NCBI GenBank assembly: GCA_009881125.1
Contig: WXFH01000019.1
Location: 1 to 64,000, forward strand
Length of the DNA stretch: 64,000 nucleotides
Source: Acidaminobacter sp.
GTDB taxonomy: Bacteria > Bacillota_A > Clostridia > Peptostreptococcales > Acidaminobacteraceae
Direction: 5' to 3'
The notes below the pieces were generated by a model. That model was not told the DNA's origin. It saw only the letters and a list, made by a program, of their open reading frames with translations, and made no database searches. Both the position numbers and the translations under genes were made by a program. This document shows, piece after piece, positions 29,643-38,831 of this stretch (position 1 is its first letter; each line of letters begins with the position of its first letter).

Positions 29643-29759
29643 CCCACACAAACACTTAATTTTACAATGTGATATAATTGAGGAAGAATCTGTGTATTTA
29701 ACATGGTAAGTTCCCTCAAGCGGCAACTCGACTCAGCAAAGGTTGGATGATGCTGTTGT

Positions 29760-29881
29760 TTGTGAGGATGGGTGACCACATGCAAAACGCTTTAAGGCTT
29801 TAAGCGCAAAACTCTGCCGATGGTCGCGCCTTCCACCCACCACCGCCAAAGCTGGCGGCATCTTTGAAGGAGGACATTATG
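29760..29881 (+). repeat. Duplicated leader segment, copy A
   Basis: About 120 bp resembling 31757-31876: GGTGACCA..., a CTTTAAGGCTTTAAGCGCAA palindrome, GCCGATGGTC at 29816, CGCCTTCC and GGAGGACATTATGAG. Copy A precedes an intact miniprotein. Confidence 0.65.
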
Positions 29882-29974
29882 AGTAACAAGACTTTAAGAT
29901 GGATCATCATAGCGATTGCGGTCCTAATTCTATTATTTTTTCTATCTATGATTGCCGGGAATCCGTTTCTGTAA
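29879..29974 (+). CDS. 31-residue membrane miniprotein
   Basis: An ORF of 31 codons plus stop starting at ATG 29879, with GAAGGAGGACATT at ideal spacing. Sequence: MSNKTLRW, then a single hydrophobic helix (about 9-26), then AGNPFL. It is probably a one-helix membrane peptide with the N-terminus inside. The same leader and first five codons occur again at 31874, where a stop follows at once, supporting that this is a real translated unit that has been duplicated and broken. Function unknown. Confidence 0.55.
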   Translation: MSNKTLRWIIIAIAVLILLFFLSMIAGNPFL

Positions 29975-30025
29975 GAGAGAATTTAATCGATTTTCAAACT
30001 GAATATATTGTTTGGAGGGATTTGT

Positions 30026-31705
30026 TTGAACCCGCGCAGCGCGTTAAACCCTTTATTTCAGAATATGAAAAAAAGGATCGCAGCTTCGATACGCCAATTA
30101 CTGCTTTTGATTCTACTGACAATGTCCATGATGATGACGCTCCCAACCTTCAGCGCCCAGGCTGGCAGCACAGTTCGTGTGTCCCTCCCAGCCTTCAAGG
30201 TCACGCTAAATGGAGAAGTCATGGACCCGGCCTTCAGTCAGTACCCTGTGATAGTCTATAAAGACATCACCTATTTTCCTATGACTTATACGGATTGCCG
30301 CTTCCTTGGGCTTGAAACCCGCTGGAAAGGTCAGAAAGATGGTCTTTTGATTGAAGCGACCGGCGTCACGGCGGCGTACAGGCCATACATAACGACTGTG
30401 AGAAACAGCAGGAGCCAAACGGCCGTGATCCCTGCCTATCCTATCCAGATCAATGGACAAAAAATTGACCAAACTAAGGAACCCTATCCTTTGCTTTCAT
30501 TTCGCAACATCACCTATTTCCCTATCACCTGGAAATTTGGCGCAGAGGCCTTTGGATGGGACTACCGTTTTGATCTTCAGAATGGCTTGATGATCAAGTC
30601 CGGTAACCCTAAATTAAATCAAATCCAACTTTCCGACGACTGGACTGAAGCGGCAGAGGGCAGCCCGCAGAAGCCTATCGCGATCACCACTGAACATATT
30701 TATTATCAGGGAACGAAAGGACGGATCATGCAGGTGTCATTGACAGCGCCGCTCCGCTCAAGGCAGGTTTATCAGCTGCCCATCTGGTCTTACGGTGACG
30801 GAACCACTTATGTGCATGCGAGCCTGACGGGTAATAATGGCGACCCGCTGCTCTCCTATCACCAGGGCGGGGCGATTATGGGCTCTGACGTACTCGTCAG
30901 CTTAAAAGCAGATGGCACGACTGCCGTTTTGAATGACGGCTATTATTATTTAAAAGCCTTTGGGGACGACATTGTCAGAACCTATACCGGTCCTGCCCCA
31001 AGCGGCGGCAATCTCGAGGTAAAAACATCAGCAACTGACTGGAAAAAAGTCGGAAGTCCAGACTACCTTTATGGCTGGGCGTGGCACGCAGATGCGGCCA
31101 GCAGTGGCGGCACAGGTTCTGATAGTGTCTATAAGTCAGGAGATCAACTCTACCTCTTAGCCTTCGATCTGACTAAGCCAGGCAGCACGACAAGCATTCA
31201 CAGGGTGAATCTCCAGACAAATGACACAGCACGGGTCGTAGACAGGGAAGTGCTCGGTTTCCGAATGGACAGTGAGACCTTTTATTACCAAAGCGGCGGC
31301 AGCCTCTATGGCTACGATTTGAAAGAGCGCAAAGAAACGCTGCTTAAATCATCATTAACACCACCAAATGGCATTCAATGGTTTACGGTCTTGAAAGGAT
31401 CCGTCTATTGGCAGGACGCACAGACACGAATGCTTTACGATCAGGCAGGAAAACCGATACAGGATGGCGCGCCGCTGCTTGAGGCTCAGCTTAAAGGAGA
31501 TCAAAATGCGTTCCAGGTGTGTACCTTTGAGGATCAGCCGGCCACAAAATACAAAAGCATGATTCTCGACCGCCACGGCGACGTGGTGTTCAAAACGTCC
31601 GACCAGATGAGTTTGGAGAGTGTGCTGATTTCAGGGAATGCCCTCTACTTTTACAATATGACGACGGGCACCGTCTGCGTCGGGTCGCTGGCAGAGGGTT
31701 TTTAA
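30026..31705 (+). CDS. Exported protein with stalk-type repeats and propeller-like region
   Basis: About 560 residues starting at TTG 30026, 6 bases after GGAGGG; ATG 30065 would give a shorter signal peptide and is an alternative. After a hydrophobic leader (QLLLLILLTMSMMMTLPTFS), two related units appear: VSLPAFKVTLNGEVM...YPVIVYKDITYFPMT and IPAYPIQINGQKI...YPLLSFRNITYFPIT. This is the pattern of the copper amine oxidase N-terminal-like (stalk) domain, which here does not imply amine oxidase activity. The remainder has repeats of short beta units ending in YYYQ, like DUF5050 or Kelch-type propellers. Probably cell-surface; ligand unknown. Confidence 0.75.
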   Translation: MNPRSALNPLFQNMKKRIAASIRQLLLLILLTMSMMMTLPTFSAQAGSTVRVSLPAFKVTLNGEVMDPAFSQYPVIVYKDITYFPMTYTDCRFLGLETRWKGQKDGLLIEATGVTAAYRPYITTVRNSRSQTAVIPAYPIQINGQKIDQTKEPYPLLSFRNITYFPITWKFGAEAFGWDYRFDLQNGLMIKSGNPKLNQIQLSDDWTEAAEGSPQKPIAITTEHIYYQGTKGRIMQVSLTAPLRSRQVYQLPIWSYGDGTTYVHASLTGNNGDPLLSYHQGGAIMGSDVLVSLKADGTTAVLNDGYYYLKAFGDDIVRTYTGPAPSGGNLEVKTSATDWKKVGSPDYLYGWAWHADAASSGGTGSDSVYKSGDQLYLLAFDLTKPGSTTSIHRVNLQTNDTARVVDREVLGFRMDSETFYYQSGGSLYGYDLKERKETLLKSSLTPPNGIQWFTVLKGSVYWQDAQTRMLYDQAGKPIQDGAPLLEAQLKGDQNAFQVCTFEDQPATKYKSMILDRHGDVVFKTSDQMSLESVLISGNALYFYNMTTGTVCVGSLAEGF

Positions 31706-31756
31706 GGATACGGTGAGAGCGTTGTCTTCAGCGCCGTCTGATCGTTGTTGAAAGGT

Positions 31757-31891
31757 GGTTGGGTTGGTGACCATCGGCAAAGCGCTTTAAAGCTTTAAGT
31801 GCAAAACTCCGCCGATGGTCACGCCTTCCGCCCGCCAGCGCAAAATGAGGCAGGAGCTTTGTAGGAGGACATTATGAGCAATAAAACATAA
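31757..31891 (+). repeat. Duplicated leader segment, copy B, with inverted decamer pair
   Basis: Parallel to copy A. GACCATCGGC (31769-31778) and GCCGATGGTC (31811-31820) flank CTTTAAAGCTTTAAGTGC. It ends TAGGAGGACATTATGAGCAATAAAACATAA: the ATG opens a frame of only five codons (MSNKT) before a stop. Confidence 0.65.
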
Positions 31892-31904
31892 AAGGGGTGA
31901 TGGC

Positions 31905-32068
31905 ATGCTGAATTTTGACACTGCATTTATAGTTCAAATCATCAATACGATCTTATTGGTCGCAGTGCTCTATGTGGTCTATGCACTGCTTTTCAAATAT
32001 CCAAAGCAGAGCAAAAAAGATTTGAAAGCATTGAAAAGCGCATCGAGGACATTGAGAAGAAGCTGTGA
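31905..32068 (+). pseudogene. Frameshifted small membrane protein with coiled coil
   Basis: ATG 31905, with AAAGGGGTGA upstream, opens MLNFDTAFIVQIINTILL and a single membrane helix up to LLFKYP. In that frame the sequence then becomes non-coil-like. A one-base shift near 32000-32003 gives instead KAEQKRFESIEKRIEDIEKKL and a stop at 32068, a perfect charged coiled coil. This arrangement (short membrane helix then E/K coil) is typical of a widespread family of small Firmicutes proteins. Either a single-base deletion has broken the gene or the sequence has an error here. Confidence 0.6.
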
Positions 32069-32113
32069 TTGGGTGACTCGGGTTTAATGCTAATTTTGCT
32101 GGAGGGAAGCTGA

Positions 32114-32626
32114 ATGAGGGGTGGCGTGTCATCACTTTGGGATCGAATTAGAAAACGAAGTTGGCTTGTGCTGCCGCTGGTCCTTTTTATTTTAATTCTG
32201 CCATCCAGACAAGTGATCAGGGAAGATTTTAAAATCTTTGATTACACGAGCGGCGCACATGAAGATAAGACCATGCCGTTAGAAATCACCTTGACCAAAC
32301 ACAACAGATTGCCGATAGTCTCAAGCAAACATAATGTTGTGCTGATAGCGGAGGGCAGAACGTATAGATATCTGGCGGATAATTTTAGTGGCAGAGACGC
32401 TGCCTATGTGTCACTTGGCATGAACTACTTTGAATTTGGCGTCTTGCTTCCGGATGAGGATTTTTCTGAATTTGTCGTTCTCTTTGACGAGGATCATCAC
32501 TTTATAGAAAGTGACACGCTGAATTTCGTGGTTTATCCGCAGCGCAGTGAGTCAGAAGCAAGACTTCTATTGGAGAAGCTGCTGGAGTACAATGCTTACG
32601 ATCCGGAGAAGCGGACTTTCTATTAA
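32114..32626 (+). CDS. Single-pass membrane-anchored protein, unknown
   Basis: A 170-residue protein starting at ATG 32114, preceded by GGAGGGAAGC. One hydrophobic helix near residues 18-32 (WLVLPLVLFILILP) after a basic N-terminus; the rest is predicted outside the membrane and mainly beta. No cysteines in the mature part; no recognised motif. Located in a run of small envelope proteins (29-33 kb). Confidence 0.6.
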   Translation: MRGGVSSLWDRIRKRSWLVLPLVLFILILPSRQVIREDFKIFDYTSGAHEDKTMPLEITLTKHNRLPIVSSKHNVVLIAEGRTYRYLADNFSGRDAAYVSLGMNYFEFGVLLPDEDFSEFVVLFDEDHHFIESDTLNFVVYPQRSESEARLLLEKLLEYNAYDPEKRTFY

Positions 32627-32718
32627 ATTAACGATTCTTGGACGGAGTGATAGAAGCCGAGAATTAACAAATAATAAGGTAGTCAGATATTTAATCGCTC
32701 ATGGAGGTGGGACGACTG

Positions 32719-33294
32719 GTGAAGACAAAAACGCAATCATTTTTGCTGTTCATCTTGATCTTCGTGCTTAGCGTTTTTGGCGTCAAAGCCATCCTAGAGG
32801 CTTCCATCGAAAAAACCATTATGTCCAAGGACCTGGATCATATCATGGAGCTGAAATCCTATTTCAAAGAAACGGACATTCTAGTGCCCAATTATCATTT
32901 CCAATCTGATAACCCGTATGACTATACGGCTGTTGAAGAGTATGCCCTTGAAAAGAGCAAGCAGGGTCCTGACTGGGATGGTTACAATATCATGATCACG
33001 CCTACAAAATTGTCGGAATCGGAATGTTTTCAAATTGTTGTTATGGCGTCGGGTGGGAAAAACCTGGATAATACTCCAGTTGAGTGGAGGGTGACAGATG
33101 TGAGTCAAGCTTTCAATGAAGGGGATCGCCGGCCAAGAGGAGACTATTTGGAAGTTGCTGCTGTCTTTCGGGAGGCGACGACGCTTTATGAGGTTGTAGG
33201 GTACGTCTTTGGAACCGCAGACGACGCGCGGGTTGAAAGGGTCAAGAATGAATTGAGCTACATTTTAAGTAGTTTGCAGCAGGTTGAAGACTGA
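32719..33294 (+). CDS. Membrane-anchored or secreted small protein, unknown
   Basis: A 191-residue protein; I take GTG 32719 because GGAGGTGG lies 8 bases upstream, whereas ATG 32701 sits inside that site. The hydrophobic stretch FLLFILIFVLSVFGVKAIL (about 8-26) is a signal anchor. The body has FQIVVMASGG, VEWRVTDVSQAF and a C-terminal amphipathic helix. It begins 92 bases after the neighbour's stop. I recognise no family. Confidence 0.6.
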   Translation: MKTKTQSFLLFILIFVLSVFGVKAILEASIEKTIMSKDLDHIMELKSYFKETDILVPNYHFQSDNPYDYTAVEEYALEKSKQGPDWDGYNIMITPTKLSESECFQIVVMASGGKNLDNTPVEWRVTDVSQAFNEGDRRPRGDYLEVAAVFREATTLYEVVGYVFGTADDARVERVKNELSYILSSLQQVED

Positions 33295-33376
33295 ACGAAT
33301 TGAATAAATAAGGGCGATAATAGGTAAAGGGAACTGCTATTCCTAACTACCTCATAATTCCCTGCAAAAAATAAGG

Positions 33377-33418
33377 ACAGCCTCTTCCCGCTAAGTTAGT
33401 GCAGGAAGAGGCTGTTTG
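33377..33418 (+). terminator. Terminator after the small-protein run
   Basis: ACAGCCTCTTCC pairs with GGAAGAGGCTGT around a 15-base loop, followed by TTGTG. Confidence 0.7.
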
Positions 33419-33459
33419 TGTATAAACTGAAATTTGCTGTCTGATTGCGCTTAAAGCGT

Positions 33460-33570
33460 GGTGTAAATTTACACTAAGCTCTGGCACCAAATCAAGTTTG
33501 GTGTCAGTCACTCAATCAAGTTCGGTGTCAGTCACTCAACTAAGTTCGGTGTCAGACACTCAACTCAATT
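33460..33570. repeat. GTGTCAG/CACC-family repeat
   Basis: TAAATTTACACTAAGCTCTGGCACC then three units of roughly GTTCGGTGTCAGTCACTCAA with spacing of about 24 bases. Confidence 0.7.
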
Positions 33571-33582
33571 TTACGCAATAAA

Positions 33583-35292
33583 CTAAGCACCCATAAACAT
33601 CTTGATGTCTTCGTCTACGGTAGCAATACCGCCAATGCCGAAGGTCTCGACAAGGACTTTCGCCACGTTTGGAGAAAGGAACGCTGGAAGCGTTGGTCCA
33701 AGGTGGATGTTCTTGACACCCAAGTGGAGCAGGGCGAGGAGAACGATGACAGCCTTTTGCTCATACCAGGCAATGTTGTAGGCAATCGGAAGCTCGTTAA
33801 TGTCGTTGAGCTCAAAGACTTCCTTGAGCTTCAGCGCGATGAGGGCCAAAGAGTAGGAGTCGTTGCACTGACCGGCATCGAGGACTCTAGGAATGCCGCC
33901 AATGTCGCCGAGCGGCAGCTTGTTGTAACGGTACTTCGCGCAGCCCGCAGTAAGGATGACCGTATCCTTTGGAAGCTTCTCCGCGAATTCTGAGTAGTAG
34001 TCGCGGCCCTTCATGCGGCCGTCGCAGCCTGCCATGACGAAGAACTTCTTGATCGCGCCGGACTTGACCGCGTCGACCACTTTGTCTGCCAGAGCAAAGA
34101 CCTGCTCGTGAGCGAAGCCGCCAACAATGGTGCCAGTCTCGATCTCAGTCGGAGATGGAAGGGTTTTAGCCAAAGCGATGACAGCAGAGAAATCCTTCTT
34201 GCCATTCTTGTCAGCTTCAATGTGAGTACAGCCTGGGAAGCCGGAAGCGCCCGTCGTGAAGATTCTGTTCTTGACCGCGTCGCTCTTAGGCGGCACAATG
34301 CAGTTCGTGGTAAAGAGGATCGGGCCGTTGAAGCTCTGGAACTCTTCGAGTTGCTTCCACCAAGCGTTACCATAGTTGCCTGCGAAGTTGTCATATTTCT
34401 TGAACGCCGGGTAGTAGTGCGCCGGCAGCATTTCGCTGTGGGTGTAAACGTCCACGCCAGTGCCTTTAGTCTGCTCCAGGAGCTGCTCCAGGTCTGCCAG
34501 GTCGTGGCCGGAAATCAGGATTGCAGGGTTCTTTTTAACGCCAATGTTAACCTGGGTAATTTCAGGATTGCCATACTTGGAGGTGTTTGCGCCGTCCAGG
34601 AGAGCCATTGCTTTAACGCCGTATTCGCCGGTTTTGAGGGTCAGCGCTACAAGCTCGTCCGCGCCGAGGCCGTCGTTCAAAGTTGCTGCCAAAGCCTCGT
34701 AGACAAAAACATAGATCTCGTCACTCTCTTTGCCAAGGTTGAGAGCATGGTGCGCATAAGCAGCATAACCCTTGAGGCCGTAGATGATCAGCTCACGAAG
34801 GGAACGGACATCTTCGTTTTCAGTTGCAAGGACACCAACGCCAGACGCTTTCGCTAGCATATCCGCCTTGGAGCCAACGGTGAAGACTGCTGCGTCATGA
34901 AGGCTGGAAACCGGAATCCCTTTGGACGGCGTCTCTTGTGCAAGGCCGAGGAGCTTCTTGAAGAACCCGACTACGACTGGAGGGCCAGCGACGACCATAG
35001 CTCTAAGGTTGTCTCTGAGGGTAATCATCTTGTTGATCTCTTTAACAAACGCCGCGTCATCAAAATTGGCGTTGGTGATGGTCATGAACAAGCTCTTCAG
35101 AACTTCATGGTTGACTTCGCCGAGGTCCTTCGCGTCGAGGCCACCCTTAACAACAATATCAGAAACTCCTTTGACCGTGTAGATGAGAAGGTCCTGTAGG
35201 TTCGCGGTCTCCGGCTGCTTGCCGCAGATGCCGACAACGTTACAGCCTGTACCCTTTGAAGCTTCCTGGCATTGATAACAAAACATTGACAT
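33583..35292 (-). CDS. hcp: Hydroxylamine reductase / hybrid cluster protein
   Basis: An iron-sulfur-oxygen cluster protein that reduces hydroxylamine and probably nitric oxide in anaerobes. The 569-residue length and cysteine pattern are those of class I. N-terminal Cys5, Cys8, Cys17 and Cys23 (Cx2C, x8C, x5C) hold the [4Fe-4S] cluster; later conserved stretches include [56 protein letters not shown] and [10 protein letters not shown], which supply hybrid-cluster ligands. ATG 35292; the upstream region has a CRP/FNR-type dyad (35386). Monocistronic. Confidence 0.96.
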   Translation of the reverse strand: MSMFCYQCQEASKGTGCNVVGICGKQPETANLQDLLIYTVKGVSDIVVKGGLDAKDLGEVNHEVLKSLFMTITNANFDDAAFVKEINKMITLRDNLRAMVVAGPPVVVGFFKKLLGLAQETPSKGIPVSSLHDAAVFTVGSKADMLAKASGVGVLATENEDVRSLRELIIYGLKGYAAYAHHALNLGKESDEIYVFVYEALAATLNDGLGADELVALTLKTGEYGVKAMALLDGANTSKYGNPEITQVNIGVKKNPAILISGHDLADLEQLLEQTKGTGVDVYTHSEMLPAHYYPAFKKYDNFAGNYGNAWWKQLEEFQSFNGPILFTTNCIVPPKSDAVKNRIFTTGASGFPGCTHIEADKNGKKDFSAVIALAKTLPSPTEIETGTIVGGFAHEQVFALADKVVDAVKSGAIKKFFVMAGCDGRMKGRDYYSEFAEKLPKDTVILTAGCAKYRYNKLPLGDIGGIPRVLDAGQCNDSYSLALIALKLKEVFELNDINELPIAYNIAWYEQKAVIVLLALLHLGVKNIHLGPTLPAFLSPNVAKVLVETFGIGGIATVDEDIKMFMGA

Positions 35293-35385
35293 AATATACC
35301 CCTTTCGGTGTGTGCGCTTTCAAGCGCTTAGTTTTTGTATTTGAAACTCATGGGCTTATTGTGTCATGTTTTGAGGGGAAAGGAT

Positions 35386-35399
35386 GTAACTCAGGTTAC
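35386..35399 (-). promoter_or_regulatory. Dyad GTAAC-N4-GTTAC upstream of hcp
   Basis: GTAACTCAGGTTAC, a perfect 5-bp dyad, centred about 100 bases before the hcp start and about 40 bases before the most likely transcription start. This position and shape suit a CRP/FNR-family activator such as an HcpR-type regulator of nitrosative stress. Inference from form and context only. Confidence 0.5.
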
Positions 35400-35454
35400 G
35401 GAGGAGAAAATTCTTTGATAAGTTTTCGTCAAATTTAAGACAAGCGCAAAAAAA

Positions 35455-35512
35455 CTTCTGCCGATGGTCTCCCGTCCACAAAATTGCGGAAAAGTGACCA
35501 TCGGCAGAAGTA
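35455..35512. repeat. Inverted pair of the decamer
   Basis: TTCTGCCGATGGTC (35456-35469) and GACCATCGGCAGAAG (35496-35510), 26 bases between the decamers, forming a 14-bp stem. It lies between the divergently placed hcp promoter and the downstream lipoprotein 3' end. GTGCCTATTGACCC at 35546 is the word seen in hairpins at 14267 and 22365, and GGTGTCTGACACC follows at 35579. No gene in 35293-35612. Confidence 0.8.
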
Positions 35513-35612
35513 TTGGGAGGAAGGACGTGTCTGGGGTTGTGCCTATTGACCCTAACTTCCAAAATTATGATGGAAGATGGTGTCTGACACCTTTTTCCCT
35601 GGCGCCAACGCC

Positions 35613-36707
35613 CTACTCCAGCGGCTCATCCAGCAGCACGTGCCCCAGTGTCTCGCCAATTCGGCCCTCTACCAGGATCTGCACCTTGTCAATACCGTCA
35701 AACTGCTTGAGGGTCTGGACTATGGAGCCAAGGGTCATCAGCTCGCCAGCGCTGCCGCCGGGATGGTTGTCCAGGAATTCCTGGGAAAAATCGACGGTGC
35801 AAATGCCGCTGTCTATGGTGATGCCCAGCAGCTGTGTGCCCTCAGGGATAGTCGGATAAAGGTCCGGACTCTGAGGTCCCCAGATCAGCTCCTGAACTGC
35901 GGCTTTGGCGACGGCGCCGTCGGCGACCAGGACGGTGCGGGGTTCGGGCAGGACACCATCGGCATCAGGGGTTGCGAAATAAAGATCCATAGTGACTTGT
36001 TCCAGCATGCCGCCCATGAACAGGAAGTAGGAGGCCGGGAAGTCGCCGCCGGTCAGCTCGAGAAGCTTCTCGACGGAGATGACGCCCGCGCCCTCGCGAA
36101 TCACGCGGACTTCGTAATAGTCCGAAGCTGCGTCGATATAGCGAACGGTGTACTGCATAGCGCCGTCCACCATTTCAGCGGCTTCAATGGTGCTGTTCAA
36201 GGTGACCTCGTCCCCGGTTTCCGGATCAACCACGTCTTCCGTCCAAGTGGTGCCCACTTCAAATGGCATCTTGATCAGCGTCAGCTGGTCGAATTTCGAG
36301 TCCAGCATCATCTCTTCGGTCTTCTCCTGGACGAGCGAGTTGCCGCTAAGAATGTACTTCAGGGTCAGCGCCACATCCAGGTTGCCTTCGCCCCCGGACA
36401 TATCTGCCATTTCGCCTGAGATCTCATAGACGCTGCTGTCCTCGGATTCGATAATTGCATCCAGGGTCATGGTGTGCCCGTATTCCGCGAAGCCGTTGTA
36501 AATCCAGGTGTAGCCTATGTCTGCAGGCAGCAGCGCGGACAAGGAGTCTTTCTCGAAGACCACTTCGACGGGCGGCTCTTCAGGCGGGGTCACGGGCGGC
36601 TCTGGCGGCTTGGCACAGCCAGCCAAGGCGAAGATGAAGAGGAGAAGTGCGGCCGCAAGTAGGGTGCCGGTTTTCAAGCCTTTAAAAACAAATCTATTGG
36701 ACGTCAT
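35613..36707 (-). CDS. Lipoprotein with GerMN domain
   Basis: A 364-residue lipoprotein. Residues 1-31 form a signal with lipobox LAGC, then a proline-rich linker (PPEPPVTPPEEPP) and a long region (about 50-250) rich in beta strands. The C-terminal about 110 residues are a GerMN domain (AVQELIWGP...YPTIPEGTQLLGITIDSGICTVDFSQEF), found in spore germination and cell wall-linked proteins. ATG 36707 follows AAGGGAG at 8 bases. Likely anchored outside the cytoplasmic membrane. A CCATCGGC octamer is at 35956. Confidence 0.85.
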   Translation of the reverse strand: MTSNRFVFKGLKTGTLLAAALLLFIFALAGCAKPPEPPVTPPEEPPVEVVFEKDSLSALLPADIGYTWIYNGFAEYGHTMTLDAIIESEDSSVYEISGEMADMSGGEGNLDVALTLKYILSGNSLVQEKTEEMMLDSKFDQLTLIKMPFEVGTTWTEDVVDPETGDEVTLNSTIEAAEMVDGAMQYTVRYIDAASDYYEVRVIREGAGVISVEKLLELTGGDFPASYFLFMGGMLEQVTMDLYFATPDADGVLPEPRTVLVADGAVAKAAVQELIWGPQSPDLYPTIPEGTQLLGITIDSGICTVDFSQEFLDNHPGGSAGELMTLGSIVQTLKQFDGIDKVQILVEGRIGETLGHVLLDEPLE

Positions 36708-36775
36708 GGTGAACGCTCCCTTCGAGGTATGGTAAACATAAGTAATGGCAACAACAGATTAGACGAATGCATTCT

Positions 36776-36785
36776 GCCGATGGTT
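36776..36785 (+). repeat. Lone decamer-family site
   Basis: TTCTGCCGATGGTT in the gap upstream of the lipoprotein gene; no partner nearby. Confidence 0.6.
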
Positions 36786-36871
36786 CCTATAATGCACCAC
36801 CACCAGCGCGGAAAAAACATCAGCCTCCAACTGACACTGCTGTCCGACAGAGGCTGATCGAAAATTAATCT

Positions 36872-37417
36872 TTATACATCCCCAGGCTTCATCTGGTCGT
36901 CAGAGCCCTTGCGGATGACTTTGTATTCCCCGGTCTCGGTGTTAAGGTCATAAATACTGAAATTGGTGTCGATGTCAAAGCCTTCAAAGTGCTCCGCTAT
37001 ATTTATGGACGCCGATCCCTCCTCGCCGCTGACGATTCTGTGGAAGACATAGGGTGGCCAGACCAGCAGCGCGCCGCCCTCATAAACGAGTTCACCGTTT
37101 TTATAAACGGCATGAGGTGTTACCGTGAAGCTTTCGATTTTCCCGTGGGCCGGCGTAAAAATTTCAACGTGCCGCGTGCCGCTGAGAACTATCAGATTGT
37201 CTCCCTGACATGGGTGCATATACCATGGCCGCGCCACGTCCCCGACCGGTCCGGGAGAAACAGCGGCTTTTTCGTGAAGAACTCGGTCAATCGACCCGAT
37301 TTTCGAGTCAATGATGTCCAGCGGAAACAGGTCAAACACCACACCGGGGGTCTGCCTCAGGAGATTGAGTTTATAAATGCTGTATAATCCAGGAACTTTC
37401 TCGATTAAAGTGCTCAT
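36872..37417 (-). CDS. Cupin-like protein
   Basis: A 181-residue soluble protein. The stretch PWYMHPCQGDNLIVLSGTRHVEIFTP and LVWPPYVFHRIVSGEEGS shows the two-motif layout of a cupin barrel, with histidines suited to metal binding. It may resemble dTDP-sugar epimerase-like cupins, but catalytic residues could not be confirmed. The start is ATG 37417, preceded by AAAGGAGGCC. No operon partner. Confidence 0.65.
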   Translation of the reverse strand: MSTLIEKVPGLYSIYKLNLLRQTPGVVFDLFPLDIIDSKIGSIDRVLHEKAAVSPGPVGDVARPWYMHPCQGDNLIVLSGTRHVEIFTPAHGKIESFTVTPHAVYKNGELVYEGGALLVWPPYVFHRIVSGEEGSASINIAEHFEGFDIDTNFSIYDLNTETGEYKVIRKGSDDQMKPGDV

Positions 37418-37532
37418 GTGTAGGCCTCCTTTGATTCGTGAGTAAGTAAGGATTTAAATCCTTTGAGACCATTCATACCCACAAGTGGCGCGGTGCAGGC
37501 AAGAATTTTTAAAAATCTCCTAGTGCATTTCT

Positions 37533-37542
37533 GCCGATGGTC
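37533..37542 (+). repeat. Lone decamer site
   Basis: TTTCTGCCGATGGTC in the intergenic region; unpaired. Confidence 0.7.
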
Positions 37543-37604
37543 ACCCAACGCCCCCCTCTCACCTGTTTAAAAATATGCATTTTGGGGAATAATTAACATG
37601 TGGA

Positions 37605-37690
37605 AACTCGGTGGAAACTTGGTGTCAGACACCAAGTTTCACCCCCTTTGGAAGAAAGAAACTCGGTGTCAGACACCAAGTTTCATCCTT
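37605..37690. repeat. Two palindromes of the GGTGTCAGACACC family
   Basis: Two 27-bp palindromes, GAAACTTGGTGTC-A-GACACCAAG..., at 37614-37640 (perfect) and 37658-37684 (one wobble), 44 bases apart. The rest of the 37418-37780 gap has no gene. Confidence 0.8.
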
Positions 37691-37780
37691 TAATGTGAAT
37701 CACAAGAGAGGCAGAGGATGCATATGAATCATGGGTTGACAATTTGGCGTTTATAGATAAATTGGAGGTGGAAATTAATC

Positions 37781-38737
37781 ATGAAAAAGAGATTACTTAC
37801 CGTTCTGATGATCTTGATGTTGGTATTCACTATGATGCCGATGCAGGCATTTGCAGAGAAGCCGGAAGCTGAAGCGGGGCTCAAGTATTTGAATATTGGG
37901 GATTCGATAGCTTTTGGACTCAGTGCGGATCCTGGAATGAGTTATTTTGACCTTTATGCAGACTATCTTGATGGAGAAAGACTAGGGTTAGATGAGGCTT
38001 GGCTAGGTGGAGCAGTCAATCTTGGGATGCCTGGGTTGGATAGTATGGAATTGTTAAAAGCACTCAAAGGCGAGTTTGATTTGTCTGATCCGCAGCATTA
38101 CGCACTTCAATTGCAACTTATTACGCTAATTCCGCAAGCGGATCTCATTACCATCAGTATTGGCGGAAACAATTTGTTAACGCCTGTAATTGGAACGGTT
38201 TTTCAATTGTATGGACTTAGTCCAACATCTTCTATGGAGACTTTAATTGGTGCGATTGCTACTGCTGGTAAAGATGGATTATATGGTTGGGATGCAAGAC
38301 TATTTGCATTCACCACATCAGCTTTGAGCTCTGATCCCGCAACATTAGGCTGGATGCTCGAAGACAGAACCGCTCAATTTTTAGAAGATTGGCCAGCTAT
38401 ACTGGATCGGATTGAATTACTCAATCCAGACACCCAAATCATCGCCATGACGCTGTACAATCCAATAGAAAAAGCAGACAATGAAGCACTCTTTAACCGA
38501 TATGAAGCTTTGGTTCGTCCAATGAACATGGCCATGAGAATGACTCAAAATAGAGCTTCGCTGGCCAATGTCGCCAACGCTTTCAGAAAAGAGCCGGATG
38601 CAGTGGCATTCAGGCTTACTTGGATGGATGCTGGTATGATGATGCCGCCGGTTCTGATTGATCCTCATCCAACAACCTTAGGTCACGAACTGATCTTCGA
38701 AGAGCTCATGAAAGGCAGAGATCCAAGATCCTTCTAA
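37781..38737 (+). CDS. Secreted SGNH/GDSL-family hydrolase
   Basis: A 318-residue exported esterase- or lipase-like protein. Residues 1-26 are a signal peptide (MKKRLLTVLMILMLVF...). The mature protein carries the four SGNH blocks: block I LNIGDSIAFG with the catalytic serine, a glycine near block II (LGMPGLDS), block III ISIGGNNLL with asparagine, and block V DPHPTTLGH with catalytic Asp and His. The start is ATG 37781, with GGAGGTGG upstream. Composition is AT-rich relative to neighbours, which may indicate transfer or simply relaxed codon use. The target is probably a cell-surface or extracellular ester. Confidence 0.88.
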   Translation: MKKRLLTVLMILMLVFTMMPMQAFAEKPEAEAGLKYLNIGDSIAFGLSADPGMSYFDLYADYLDGERLGLDEAWLGGAVNLGMPGLDSMELLKALKGEFDLSDPQHYALQLQLITLIPQADLITISIGGNNLLTPVIGTVFQLYGLSPTSSMETLIGAIATAGKDGLYGWDARLFAFTTSALSSDPATLGWMLEDRTAQFLEDWPAILDRIELLNPDTQIIAMTLYNPIEKADNEALFNRYEALVRPMNMAMRMTQNRASLANVANAFRKEPDAVAFRLTWMDAGMMMPPVLIDPHPTTLGHELIFEELMKGRDPRSF

Positions 38738-38785
38738 TAACAATGTAATCAAACAACTTGCCCATTTCGCGAAACACCATCCTTT

Positions 38786-38818
38786 AGCCCATGCTCGTTT
38801 CCCGAGCGTGGGCTTTTT
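38786..38818 (+). terminator. Terminator of the SGNH hydrolase gene
   Basis: AGCCCATGCTCG pairs with CGAGCGTGGGCT (one G-U), loop TTTCC, tail TTTTT. Confidence 0.88.
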
Positions 38819-38831
38819 ACTTCGAGCCCTC

